Source: Streptomyces europaeiscabiei (GTDB lineage: Bacteria > Actinomycetota > Actinomycetes > Streptomycetales > Streptomycetaceae). Taken from it: a DNA stretch of 64,000 nucleotides. This document shows positions 42,416 through 50,686 of the stretch, in pieces (position 1 is the first letter of the stretch; each line of letters begins with the position of its first letter). The notes below the pieces were generated by a model. That model ran no database searches. It worked only from the letters and a program-made list of their open reading frames with translations, and had not been told where the DNA came from. The stretch covers positions 10,420,001 through 10,484,000 of the forward strand of contig NZ_CP107841.1 in the NCBI RefSeq assembly GCF_036346855.1. The letters run 5' to 3'. Position numbers and translations under genes: made by a program.

Positions 42416-42620
42416 GCGGTGCAACCTTTCGGAGTTCGGACGATCCGGGTGATGGCCGGGATGCCCGTGCCTGTCATCGGGGGTGGGACGTCCGCACGGC
42501 CGAAGGCGTACGGAGGCCATCACTGACGGACGAGCGCGGGCGGACCCCGAGGGGGCGCCACCCGGATCGATACGAGGGCGTTGCGAGCGAGCGAAGGGTC
42601 GTACCACTCTCTTCGTCGCA

Positions 42621-42636
42621 GTGCTAACGATAGCGC
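42621..42636 (+). promoter_or_regulatory. LacI-type operator O1
   Basis: GTGCTAACGATAGCGC, 14 of 16 identical to the consensus GTGCTAACGATAGCAT. It lies 206 bases upstream of the enolase-paralogue gene. Confidence 0.75.
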
Positions 42637-42734
42637 AATCCTGCGAACTGTCGACGGTGATGTCAAGGGGCGAGTTGTGCTCCACCCTTATCGGTCTGCC
42701 GTGTGACTCTGCCTCTTGGGTCACCTTGAAGTGA

Positions 42735-42750
42735 ATGCTATCGTTCGCAC
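42735..42750 (-). promoter_or_regulatory. LacI-type operator O2
   Basis: On the minus strand GTGCGAACGATAGCAT, one change from consensus; 116 bases before the FMN-reductase ATG. Confidence 0.75.
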
Positions 42751-42865
42751 GATCCTGCTCCGGCAAGGACTCCGACGGGCCCGCACGCTTCCTGGACGGA
42801 CGGACAGCACAGGAAGGGGCGGGCCCGCCGGGCCGGGCCGCGGCCGAAAGGAAAGTGAGCCCGAT

Positions 42866-43459
42866 ATGGCAACCGAGCCCTCTGTGGCGCCGATGACACT
42901 CACCACTGTGGTGGCCAGTACGCGTCCCGGGCGTGTGGGAAGGTCCGTCGCGGACTGGTTCACCACCCGGTCCGCTGAGTGCGACCAGTTCGAGTCGCAC
43001 ACCGTCGACCTGCGGGAACTCGCCCTTCCCTTCTTCGACGAGCCGCATCCGCCCGCCCTGCGGCAGTACACGAAGAGCCACACCCGCCAGTGGAGCCGGA
43101 TCGTCGAGGCGTCGGACGCGTTCGTCTTCGTCACCCCCGAGTACAACGGCGGCTTCCCCGCCCCGCTGAAGAACGCGTGGGACTACCTCGCCGTGGAATG
43201 GCACCACAAGCCGGCCGCGTTCGTCAGCTACGGAGGCGTCTCGGCGGGCACCCGGGCGGTACAGATGGGCAAGCAGGTCGTGGCGAACCTCAGGATGCTG
43301 CCGATCGGCCCGACCGTGAGCATCCCGTTCGTCAACGAACGCGTCGAGGACGGCGCTTTCCGGCCCGGCAAGATCCATGAGGCGGCGGCCGAGCAGATGC
43401 TCGACGAACTCGTGCGTACCGCCCGTGTCATGCGCCGACTGCGCGGCGGAACGTACTGA
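42866..43459 (+). CDS. NAD(P)H-dependent FMN reductase
   Basis: A 197-residue flavodoxin-fold protein. LTTVVASTRPGRVGRSVADW is the FMN phosphate loop, and VFVTPEYNGGFPAPLKNAWD contains the P-E-Y-N-x-x-x-P-x-x-L-K-N-x-x-D signature of NADPH-dependent FMN reductases. It could supply reduced flavin or reduce a quinone formed from a catechol. The ATG has AAAGGAAA upstream. Single gene, divergent from the enolase operon and controlled by O2. Confidence 0.87.
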   Translation: MATEPSVAPMTLTTVVASTRPGRVGRSVADWFTTRSAECDQFESHTVDLRELALPFFDEPHPPALRQYTKSHTRQWSRIVEASDAFVFVTPEYNGGFPAPLKNAWDYLAVEWHHKPAAFVSYGGVSAGTRAVQMGKQVVANLRMLPIGPTVSIPFVNERVEDGAFRPGKIHEAAAEQMLDELVRTARVMRRLRGGTY

Positions 43460-43492
43460 ACTGCCGCCGGATTCGGTGGGTTCGTGCGAAGA

Positions 43493-43517
43493 CGCCCGGA
43501 GCGGTGGGCTCCGGGCG
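43493..43517. terminator. bidirectional terminator between FMN reductase and lacI-type gene
   Basis: Perfect 10-bp stem CGCCCGGAGC / GCTCCGGGCG with a five-base loop, between convergent genes. Confidence 0.65.
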
Positions 43518-43537
43518 CCTTCCGCGTGTGCGGGTGC

Positions 43538-43617
43538 GGCTGCCCCTGGTTCAGAGGGACCTGGGGCTGCCCCGGTTCAGAGGGACCTGGGGCTGCCCCA
43601 GGGTCAGAGGGACCTGG
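43538..43617 (+). repeat. 26-27-bp imperfect tandem repeat (3 copies)
   Basis: Three near-identical units, each ending TCAGAGGGACCTGG. The array runs into the last codons of the LacI-type gene and may have reshaped its C-terminus. Confidence 0.85.
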
Positions 43618-44635
43618 ACGAAGGCTTTCCGCCGGGGGATGCCGTACTGCCGCGCAGGATCAGTGATCCGACGGAGACCGACGTGTACGGACCGTCGTTG
43701 CCCGGTTTGGTCTTGAGGCGACGCATCAGCCACAGTGCGCAGCCGGTGGCCATCTCCTGGATGGGTAGGCCGATCGTGGTGAGTCCGGGACCCCACCAGG
43801 AGAAGCCCGGCTCGTCTCCGAACCCGATCACGGACAGCTTCGCGGGCACTTTCACACCCTGCTCGGACAGTTCTTCCAGAACCCCCCGGGTGAGCTGGAT
43901 CGATCCCAGCACGAGCGCGGTGGGGGCGTCCGGGTCCTTCAGCAGCCGACGCATCGCCTGGCGGCCGTGGTCCACGGACGACGGCGGTCCCAGCTCCGTG
44001 CGACCGGCGTCGTCCGGCAGGCCGCCTTCGCGCAGAGCGCTGCGGAAGCCGCGCAGACGTTCCGAGCCCGTGGGCAGTTCCTCGGGGCCGCCCATGTACG
44101 CGATACGCGTGTGGCCCTGGGTCACCAGGTGGGCCGTGGCCTGGCGCAGCGCCTCGTGGTCGTCCACGCCGAACCACTGGGAGCCGAGCGAGGGGTGGCG
44201 GCGCAGCAGTTGCAGGTGCGGCACCGTGCGCAGGAGCTTGACGGAGTCGTTGTGCGGGCGCGCGGTGGGCACGATGATGACGCCTGCCACCCGGGTCGCG
44301 GACAGCTCCCGCAGATGGCGCAGCTCCACCATCCGGTCGTCGTCGGTCTCCGCGAGCATCAGCTGGAAGCCCTCGGCCTCCATGTTCTTGGACAGCTCGT
44401 GTGCGATGGTCGAGTAGAAGCTGTTGCGGATGTCCGGGATCACCAGTGCGACCACGTTGCTGGAGGCTCCGCGCATCATCCGGGCCGCGCGGTTGCCGAC
44501 GTACCCCATCTCGGAAGCGGTTCGGCGGACCTTGAACTTGGTCTCCTCGCTGATGCGGGGATCGTCGGCGAGGGCCCGGCCGACCGTCGAGACGGAGACG
44601 CCGAGGCGTTCGGCGATGTCTTTGGTCGTGATCAC
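43604..44635 (-). CDS. LacI-family transcriptional repressor
   Basis: A 343-residue LacI/GalR repressor. HTH and hinge: VITTKDIAERLGVSVSTVGR, ALADDPRISEETKFKVRRTA. The effector domain follows (ALVIPDIRNSFYSTIAHELS, GVIIVPTARP, HTRIAYMGGPEE, APTALVLGS, LSVIGFGDEPGFSWWGPGLT). GTG 44635 is the likely start, with AAGGGG about 9 bases upstream. Operator O3 is 47 bases upstream (autoregulation) and four more copies lie before neighbouring operons, so it is the local regulator. The inducer is probably a substrate or intermediate of the aromatic or hydroxy-acid pathway encoded here. Confidence 0.9.
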   Translation of the reverse strand: MITTKDIAERLGVSVSTVGRALADDPRISEETKFKVRRTASEMGYVGNRAARMMRGASSNVVALVIPDIRNSFYSTIAHELSKNMEAEGFQLMLAETDDDRMVELRHLRELSATRVAGVIIVPTARPHNDSVKLLRTVPHLQLLRRHPSLGSQWFGVDDHEALRQATAHLVTQGHTRIAYMGGPEELPTGSERLRGFRSALREGGLPDDAGRTELGPPSSVDHGRQAMRRLLKDPDAPTALVLGSIQLTRGVLEELSEQGVKVPAKLSVIGFGDEPGFSWWGPGLTTIGLPIQEMATGCALWLMRRLKTKPGNDGPYTSVSVGSLILRGSTASPGGKPSSRSL

Positions 44636-44681
44636 GTAAGGGCCCCTTCGAGCTGGCTGATCCCGTGCCGTCACTTTCCGT

Positions 44682-44697
44682 GTGCCAACGATAGCGC
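44682..44697 (+). promoter_or_regulatory. LacI-type operator O3
   Basis: GTGCCAACGATAGCGC, 47 bases upstream of the GTG of the LacI-type repressor gene; probable autoregulation. Confidence 0.75.
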
Positions 44698-44752
44698 TTG
44701 TGTTGCGCTCCGCGGCCAAGAGGGAGGGGTCGCGAGATTGATCGTTCGTTGC

Positions 44753-44768
44753 GTGCTAACGTTAGCAT
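44753..44768 (+). promoter_or_regulatory. LacI-type operator O4
   Basis: GTGCTAACGTTAGCAT; the inner 14 bases TGCTAACGTTAGCA are a perfect palindrome. It is 51 bases before the FAH-family gene. Confidence 0.8.
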
Positions 44769-44819
44769 TGATGGATGAGTCGTGCAGCCGTATGCGGCTG
44801 CCTAGTTGCGGAGGTTTCC

Positions 44820-45599
44820 GTGCGCATCATCAGGTATGCCGTCGGCGGTGTGCGTCACTACGGAGAACTCGTATCCGGTGACGCCGGGATCGCGAGATTC
44901 GAGGGGGATCCCTTCACCGGGATGATCCCCGCCGGCCACGTCGACAAAATCGGCGACGTGGTCATTCTCCCGCCGCTCGAACGGCCCCGGATCTTCGGGT
45001 TCGCCTACAACTACGCCTCGCACGTAGACGAGACCGACCGTGAGCTTCCGGAAGTTCCCGTGTGTTTTATGAAGCCGAGCACCGCGGTGGTGGGTCCGGA
45101 CGACTCCATCGTCTATCCGGCGGATGGTGAACTGATCCATTTCGAAGGCGAGTTGGTCGTCGTCATCGGAAAGGAAGCCCGTCATGTGAAGCCCTCCGAG
45201 GCCCACGAGTACATCCTCGGCTACACGTGCGGCAATGACGTCAGCGACCGCGTCGTCCAGCGCAGGGAAAGCGCGTACGGCACGCTTCTCATCGGGAAGG
45301 GACAGGACACCTTCGCTCCCCTCGGACCCGTCATCGAGACCGAACTCGACCCTTCGGCGCTGTCGCTGACGACCCGTGTGAACGGCGCCGTCATGCAGTC
45401 GGCGAGCACGGCCGACCTGCTGCTCTCCGTTCCCGACATCGTCAGCTACCTCAGCCGCTACGTCACCTTGCTGCCCGGAGACGCGATCATGACCGGTACG
45501 CCGTCAGGTGTCGGGCCGATCCGTCCCGGAGACGTGGTCGAGGTGGAGATCGAGGGTATCGGTGTTCTGCGTAACCCGGTGGTGGCCGAGAGCCTCTGA
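44820..45599 (+). CDS. fumarylacetoacetate hydrolase-family enzyme
   Basis: A 259-residue FAH-fold protein: RPRIFGFAYNYASHVDE, FMKPSTAVVGPDDSIVYP, then the metal-binding stretch HFEGELVVVIGKEARHV and TCGNDVSDRVVQRRE, with GDAIMTGTPSGVGPIRPGDV at the C-terminus. Family members hydrolyse C-C bonds of acylpyruvates, decarboxylate or hydrate meta-cleavage products. Being next to an extradiol dioxygenase, it may process the ring-opened product. GTG 44820 has GGAGG 5-9 bases upstream. Followed by a strong terminator. Confidence 0.88.
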   Translation: MRIIRYAVGGVRHYGELVSGDAGIARFEGDPFTGMIPAGHVDKIGDVVILPPLERPRIFGFAYNYASHVDETDRELPEVPVCFMKPSTAVVGPDDSIVYPADGELIHFEGELVVVIGKEARHVKPSEAHEYILGYTCGNDVSDRVVQRRESAYGTLLIGKGQDTFAPLGPVIETELDPSALSLTTRVNGAVMQSASTADLLLSVPDIVSYLSRYVTLLPGDAIMTGTPSGVGPIRPGDVVEVEIEGIGVLRNPVVAESL

Positions 45600-45620
45600 C
45601 TTCGCCCGCCGGCGACCACA

Positions 45621-45663
45621 CACAGGGGCCTGCCCACCGCTCGGCGGTGGGCAGGCCCCTGTG
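45621..45663. terminator. strong terminator after FAH-family gene
   Basis: Perfect 20-bp stem (CACAGGGGCCTGCCCACCGC and its complement) with a TCG loop, between the convergent FAH-family and MFS genes; likely works in both directions. Confidence 0.85.
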
Positions 45664-45763
45664 GAATGTCGGGGGTGCCTCCCCGCGTCCCCGTAGGGGC
45701 GCGGGGACGTGACGTGTGCGGCTCCGCCGGGTGGGAGCGGCCGGCCCCACCAGCCCGCAGGTT

Positions 45764-47044
45764 CTAGCGGAGCGCTTGGCGGGCCGCGTTGTTGAACTGC
45801 GAGGTGCGGACGAAGGCCAGGGCGGCGACGCCCACCAGAGGCAGGACCGTGACCTGCAGCAGCCCGGCCCGGGTCCAGCCGAAGGAGTCCACCAGGGCTG
45901 CGAAGAGCAGGCCCGAGAACGCAGCAGGTCCGTAGTAGCTGGTGACGAAGAGGCCGGAGGCGCGTCCGATCTGTCCGGGGCGGACGGCCCGCTGCATCGC
46001 GCTGTTGGTGTTGGGGTAGATGAAGCCCAGCCCGAAGGCGCCCATGAGGAAGGCGAACAGGCACTGCACGCCTACGCCGGCCTGCGTCTCGTAGATGCAC
46101 ACACTGATGGCGGAGACGGACAGCAGGCTCAGGATCAGCAGGTTGCGCTGGTTGAAGCGGTCGCCGAGCCAACCGCCGAAGATGGCTGTCATGCCGCCGA
46201 AGCCGAGGAAGCTCATGGACAGTGCGGCCTGTCCGGGGGTGTAGTGCAGCGAGGTGATGAGGAACGTCGGGTAGAGGCCGAGGAACCCATAGATGGCCAC
46301 GCCGCTGATGACCGAGTGGACGGCGAGTGCGACGGTGTTGCGGTTGTAGGCGGAGGACGGCATGTACTCGTAGGTCCTGGTCGAGGCGGCCTTCTCGACG
46401 GAGTGCTCGGTCAGGCCGGCCTTCACGAGGAACAGGGAGGCGGCGGCGATCAGCAGCCCGGCCGCGCCGAACAGGTAGAAGGGCGAGTGCCAGGTGCCGT
46501 GGGTGCTCATGAGCTGGACGCCGATCAGCGGGGCCATGAACACGCCGACCGAGTAGCCCACGCCGATGATGCCGAAGGCGAGGCCGCGCCGGTGGGCGAA
46601 GAAGGCGCCGATCGCCGCGAAGATCGCGGCGGACTGCATTCCCTCACCGAAGCCCGAGACGACCCGGTACAGGGTCATGTCGGCGAAACCGGTCGCCAGC
46701 GGCGTGGCCATCGTGCCCAGGGAGTAGATCACGATGCTGGTCACCAGCACCGTCTTGCGGCGGAAGCGGTCCAGGAGATAGCCCGCGGGAAGGCCGGCCA
46801 GGGCCATGCCGAGGGTGAAGTTCGTCGCCAGCAGCCCGCCCTGCTCCAGGGAGAACCCGTACTCCTCACGGATGTTGGGCAGCAGGGGAGGAAAGACCTG
46901 ACGGTCCATGGCGTTGACCATGTAGGAGAGGACGATGACCAGGAAGCCCACGCCGATCATGGGGCGGGAAAGGGAGGGTCGGTTGCCTACCTGTGTTTTG
47001 CCGGCGGGCACCGCGCTGGTGTCGACTTGCGCTGCGTGAGTCAT
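45764..47044 (-). CDS. MFS transporter (organic-acid/aromatic-acid type)
   Basis: A 426-residue major facilitator. Helix 1 contains SYMVNAMDRQVFPPLLPNIR, with the D-R pattern of the anion:cation symporter group, and the loop 2-3 motif is AGLPAGYLLDRFRRKTVLVT. Other segments: GFGEGMQSAAIFAAIGAFFA and GLGFIYPNTNSAMQRAV. Such carriers take up carboxylates or aromatic acids with protons. The ATG has AGGAG upstream. It is divergent from the D-2-hydroxyacid dehydrogenase operon across a 728-base region containing O5. Confidence 0.85.
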   Translation of the reverse strand: MTHAAQVDTSAVPAGKTQVGNRPSLSRPMIGVGFLVIVLSYMVNAMDRQVFPPLLPNIREEYGFSLEQGGLLATNFTLGMALAGLPAGYLLDRFRRKTVLVTSIVIYSLGTMATPLATGFADMTLYRVVSGFGEGMQSAAIFAAIGAFFAHRRGLAFGIIGVGYSVGVFMAPLIGVQLMSTHGTWHSPFYLFGAAGLLIAAASLFLVKAGLTEHSVEKAASTRTYEYMPSSAYNRNTVALAVHSVISGVAIYGFLGLYPTFLITSLHYTPGQAALSMSFLGFGGMTAIFGGWLGDRFNQRNLLILSLLSVSAISVCIYETQAGVGVQCLFAFLMGAFGLGFIYPNTNSAMQRAVRPGQIGRASGLFVTSYYGPAAFSGLLFAALVDSFGWTRAGLLQVTVLPLVGVAALAFVRTSQFNNAARQALR

Positions 47045-47772
47045 AGCGGCTCCTGAGAAGGAATGGGCCACGGCGGGCCGCGGCGGTTCCACCGCCGTAC
47101 GGGGCCGTACGGGCGATGACGAGAAGCGGTGGGCTGAACACGGACTCGAGCCGACGACGGCGATGTGGTCGTCGACTGAGGGAATGAGGGCGACGGAGTC
47201 CCGCGCGGTCGGACACCGCATGCGGAATTCAGCCGTATATCGCCCGTCGGGACGTCCGTGGCTATGGCGACTGCGACAGCCGGACTTCGTGCGGACACTT
47301 GTCGGTCACACGGTCGGCGCTGGCTGAAACCATGAAGGGAAGTGCCGGGCGCGTCAAGATGCGGACACCGGTTTTCTTCGGTGACTCACGTTTTCCCGTG
47401 GCGGAGGGGCTCCCTCGTGCTGACATGGGCCCTGCGATCGGATATCGACGAACAGGTGTACGTCGCACCCTTGACGCGCTGAACGCTCGGAATGCTATCG
47501 TTAGCACCATGTGGCTGTGACAAAGTGATTCGACGTGTCCTGGTATCCCGTGATCCGTTCCAGGTGCGTACCGCGGTGCCTGCCCCGACCACAAGTCGGC
47601 GAGCACCGACGAGCCCAGTGACCCCCTCAGTCCCACCCAAGGCGGCCGACGGCCCATCGGACGTGCCGGCGGCAGTGGTTCCGGGTGGCGATCAAACCCG
47701 CTCACCGGACGCGACCGGGCGTGACGCCCGACCGTCCGTCGCGGCCGTACGACTCTGCGAGGACGACCTGCC
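47045..47772. other. long divergent region with LacI operator O5
   Basis: About 730 bases without a supportable gene, between the MFS and D-2-hydroxyacid dehydrogenase genes. Apart from O5 at 47492 I see no domain or RNA family. Long 5' leaders on one or both sides are implied if O5 overlaps the promoters. Confidence 0.5.
47492..47507 (-). promoter_or_regulatory. LacI-type operator O5
   Basis: On the minus strand GTGCTAACGATAGCAT, an exact match to the consensus of the five sites. It lies 265 bases before the D-2-hydroxyacid dehydrogenase and 447 before the MFS start. Confidence 0.8.
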
Positions 47773-48774
47773 ATGAACCAATCGAGCCGCCCAGACACCG
47801 TGCTGCTCACCGACTACGCCTGGCCCGACGACTCCGTCGAGCGATCCGTCATCGAGGCGGCGGGCCACACTCTGGTGACCGGCCCTGCCGAGCCCGCCTC
47901 CGCCGAGGCCATCGAGGAGCTGGTGGCCGAGCACCGGCCCGCCGGGATCCTGACCTGCTGGGCGCCCGTCTCCGCCACCGCGATCGGAACCTCACCGGAC
48001 CTGCGGATCGTGGCCAGGCTCGGCGTAGGCCTCGACAACATCGCCGTGGAGGCCGCCACCGACCGGGGCGTCTGGGTCACCAATGTTCCCGACTACTGCG
48101 TCGAGGAGGTCGCGGACCACGCCGTCGGCATGGTGCTGGCCTGGACACGCGGCCTGGCCCTGTTCGACCGGGACGTCCGTGCGGGCCGTTGGAACCCCGC
48201 TGGCGCCCGGCTGCGCCGGCTTTCGACACTGACCTGCGGTGTCGTCGGATACGGACGCATCGGACGCGCGACCGCCGGTCGACTCGGCGCGTTCGGCTGC
48301 CGGATCCTGGCCCATGACCCGCACCCGCCGACGGACACCCTTGGAGTGGAGATGGTGGGCCTGGAGGAGCTGCTGCGCCGCAGCGACGTGGTGATCCTCC
48401 ACGTGCCGCTCACACCGGACACGCACCACATCATCGGATCCGGGCAACTGGCACTGATGCGGCGGGGCGGCCTGCTGGTCAACGTCAGCCGGGGCGGCCT
48501 GGTGGACACCGACGCGGTGATCAAGGCGCTCGACAGCGGGCACCTGGACGGAGCCGCCTTCGATGTCCTGGAGAGCGAGCCGCACGTCCCCGACGGACTG
48601 CTGGCGCAGCCAGGTGCGCTGCTCACCCCGCACGTCGCCTTCTCCTCCGACTCCTCGGTCACGGAGCTGCGCCGCCGGGCTGCCGAGGAGGTCGTACGGA
48701 TCCTGGCGGGCCAGGCACCGGCCCACGCCCGCAACAGTCCCCGCGGTCTGCCCGCCGGGTCCGGTGGCCGGTGA
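47773..48774 (+). CDS. D-2-hydroxyacid dehydrogenase (CtBP/phosphoglycerate-dehydrogenase type)
   Basis: A 333-residue NAD-dependent enzyme. NAD motif: TCGVVGYGRIGRATAGRLGA. The catalytic triad is complete: Arg in LLVNVSRGGLVDTDAVIKAL, Glu in AAFDVLESEPHVPDGLL and His in LLTPHVAFSSDSSVTELRRR. It interconverts 2-keto and D-2-hydroxy acids. Its stop overlaps the next start (TGATGA context at 48772-48776), so it is tightly coupled to the kinase gene. It could reduce a hydroxypyruvate-like product which the kinase then phosphorylates; this is inference. Confidence 0.85.
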   Translation: MNQSSRPDTVLLTDYAWPDDSVERSVIEAAGHTLVTGPAEPASAEAIEELVAEHRPAGILTCWAPVSATAIGTSPDLRIVARLGVGLDNIAVEAATDRGVWVTNVPDYCVEEVADHAVGMVLAWTRGLALFDRDVRAGRWNPAGARLRRLSTLTCGVVGYGRIGRATAGRLGAFGCRILAHDPHPPTDTLGVEMVGLEELLRRSDVVILHVPLTPDTHHIIGSGQLALMRRGGLLVNVSRGGLVDTDAVIKALDSGHLDGAAFDVLESEPHVPDGLLAQPGALLTPHVAFSSDSSVTELRRRAAEEVVRILAGQAPAHARNSPRGLPAGSGGR

Positions 48775-49826
48775 TGAACCAGCCCTCCGCGCCGATGAGC
48801 CCGCACACCGAGCCGGCCGACTTCCTGTTCGCCCAGGGGCTCGCCGAACCAGGTGAGCCCGCGCGCTGGACACCGCTGGCCGGCGGTGTGTCGTCCGACC
48901 TGTGGCGAGTGGATCTGCCGGGACGTTCCCTGTGCGTGAAGCGGGCCCTGGCCCGGCTCCGGGTCGCCGCCGACTGGGAAGCACCGGTGTCGCGCAACGC
49001 CTACGAATGGGCGTGGATGCGGTTCGCGTCCCGGCACCGGCCGGACAGCGTGCCGGAGCTGCTGGCCCACGACGCCGAGGCCGGCCTCTTCGCGATGGCG
49101 TTCCTGCCTCCCGAGCAGTACCCGGTGTGGAAGGCACAGCTGTTCGGCGGCCAGGTGGAGGTGGCGACCGCCGCGGCCGTCGGGGAACTGCTCGGCACCC
49201 TGCACGCCGCGAGTGCGGGCGAAGCCGCCCTCGCCGCGGAGTTCGCCACCGACGACAACTTCCACGCGCTGCGCATCGAGCCGTACCTGCTGGCCACCGC
49301 AGCGGCGCACCCCGGTCTGGGCGACATCCTCCAGAACCTCGCCGACCGTACGGCCACGACCCACCTGGCCCTGGTGCACGGCGACGTCAGCCCCAAGAAC
49401 ATCCTCGTCGGCCAGGCCGGGCCCGTGCTGCTGGACGCCGAGTGCGCCTGGTACGGCGACCCGGCCTTCGACCTGGCCTTCTGCGTCAACCATCTGCTCC
49501 TCAAGAGCCTGGTCATGCCGGGGCACCGAGCCGATCTGCTCGACTCGGCCCGGGCGCTGACGGAGCAGTACGTCCGGTGCGTCGACTGGGAGCCCAGGCA
49601 GGCCCTTGAGACGCGGGCCGCGGCGCTGCTCCCGGCACTGCTGCTCGCGCGCGTGGACGGAAAGTCCCCGGCGGAGTACCTCACCGACGACCGGCACCGG
49701 CTGTTCGTACGCACCGTGGCGTCCGCCCTGCTGCGGGCGCCCGCCCCAACGGTGGCGGACGCCCTGGACGCCTGGGCGACCGCGCTCGACGCCCCGACCG
49801 AGCCCGCCAGTGGTCGGCACGACTGA
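48774..49826 (+). CDS. APH-fold phosphotransferase (small-molecule kinase)
   Basis: A 350-residue aminoglycoside/choline-kinase-fold protein. The nucleotide loop is TPLAGGVSSDLWRVDLPGRS with Lys in LCVKRALARL, the catalytic loop HGDVSPKNILVGQAGPVLLD and the metal-binding ECAWYGDPAFDLAFCVNHLL. Members phosphorylate hydroxyl groups of antibiotics, choline, sugars or amino acids. Here it shares an overlapping start with a D-2-hydroxyacid dehydrogenase and lies in a regulon with an enolase paralogue, so a catabolic hydroxy-acid kinase is more likely than a resistance enzyme. ATG 48774 overlaps the upstream stop. Confidence 0.82.
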   Translation: MNQPSAPMSPHTEPADFLFAQGLAEPGEPARWTPLAGGVSSDLWRVDLPGRSLCVKRALARLRVAADWEAPVSRNAYEWAWMRFASRHRPDSVPELLAHDAEAGLFAMAFLPPEQYPVWKAQLFGGQVEVATAAAVGELLGTLHAASAGEAALAAEFATDDNFHALRIEPYLLATAAAHPGLGDILQNLADRTATTHLALVHGDVSPKNILVGQAGPVLLDAECAWYGDPAFDLAFCVNHLLLKSLVMPGHRADLLDSARALTEQYVRCVDWEPRQALETRAAALLPALLLARVDGKSPAEYLTDDRHRLFVRTVASALLRAPAPTVADALDAWATALDAPTEPASGRHD

Positions 49827-49904
49827 CAGCAACCGATTCGAGGAGTTCGTCGGGCCGGGCGGACCGGGCGGACCCGACGGACCTGAACGAGGAGAGAGAG
49901 ACGT

Positions 49905-50435
49905 ATGCGCAGAGTCGTCACCGGTCATGACGAGAACGGCAGATCGGTCGTCGTCAGTGACGGCCCCATCCCGCGCAGCCGGGACTTCACCAGCCTCCCG
50001 GGCTGGGTCTCCCGCCTGCCGTGGGCCACCGAACCGGGCGAGCGGGTCAGCCGGACCGGCGAGGACCCCACGCCGAAGGTCACCAGCCTCCTCCCGACGC
50101 CCGGCGGCACGCGGTTCATCGTCCTTACCTTCCCACCGGACAGCGCGATGGCCGACCCGACGTTCGACCCGGTCGCCTTCGACCGGGAACAGAGGGCGGA
50201 CTCGCCCGGCATCGCGGACCTCATGGAGCCCGACGGCATGCACACCACGCCGACCGTGGACTACGGCATCGTGCTCCAGGGCGACATCGTCCTCGAACTC
50301 GACGACGGCCACCGCACACCCCTCTCGGCAGGGGACATCGTGATCCAGAACGGAACCCGGCACAGCTGGCGCAACCGCAGTGACCAGCCGGTCACCATGG
50401 CCTTCGTCCTCGTCGGCGCGGAGCGCGACGGCTGA
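49905..50435 (+). CDS. cupin-domain protein
   Basis: A 176-residue cupin. The barrel motifs are in the C-terminal half: TTPTVDYGIVLQGDIVLELD, DGHRTPLSAGDIVIQNGTRH, SWRNRSDQPVTMAFVLVGAE, with the motif-2 His in NGTRHSW. The motif-1 histidines are poorly conserved, so metal binding is uncertain. GAGGAGAG precedes the ATG. Third gene of the dehydrogenase-kinase operon, 78 bases after the kinase; it may be an isomerase, dioxygenase or sensor for the same pathway. Confidence 0.8.
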   Translation: MRRVVTGHDENGRSVVVSDGPIPRSRDFTSLPGWVSRLPWATEPGERVSRTGEDPTPKVTSLLPTPGGTRFIVLTFPPDSAMADPTFDPVAFDREQRADSPGIADLMEPDGMHTTPTVDYGIVLQGDIVLELDDGHRTPLSAGDIVIQNGTRHSWRNRSDQPVTMAFVLVGAERDG

Positions 50436-50618
50436 CAGGGGCGGAGCGGTTCCTGGCCCGAATCCGGGTTCGCCCTCTCCGCGTGAGACGACCGCAGTAG
50501 GCACGACGGCAGGCGGGCCGAAGGTCCGGGCCGGCGAGCCACCCGCTGCCCACTCTCCTCCTGAACGTGCAGGCGAGCGCCGAGCGGGTACGGGTCCGCG
50601 CTCCGCACATACGGATGA

Positions 50619-50648
50619 AGCCCCACGGCGTCGACGCTCCGTGGGGCT
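50619..50648. terminator. terminator between cupin and LysR genes
   Basis: Perfect 10-bp stem AGCCCCACGG / CCGTGGGGCT with a ten-base loop between convergent genes. Confidence 0.65.
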
Positions 50649-50686
50649 ACCGCCGTACGCGGGAGCCGGCCGGAGCCGGGCGCGTG

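Larger units (their letters stand above)
42416..42865. other. divergent promoter region with two LacI operators
   Basis: About 450 bases between the divergent enolase-paralogue and FMN-reductase genes. It contains operator copies at 42621-42636 and 42735-42750 and no recognisable gene. Confidence 0.7.

Noticed and set aside
48774..49826. Aminoglycoside resistance gene
   Set aside because: APH fold is present but the gene is co-translated with a hydroxyacid dehydrogenase and lies in a catabolic regulon; resistance function has no support here.
48093..50504. Very long open frame on the minus strand (about 800 codons)
   Set aside because: It lies antisense to a dehydrogenase, kinase and cupin that all show complete family motifs; long antisense frames are normal at this GC content and no domain is visible in it.
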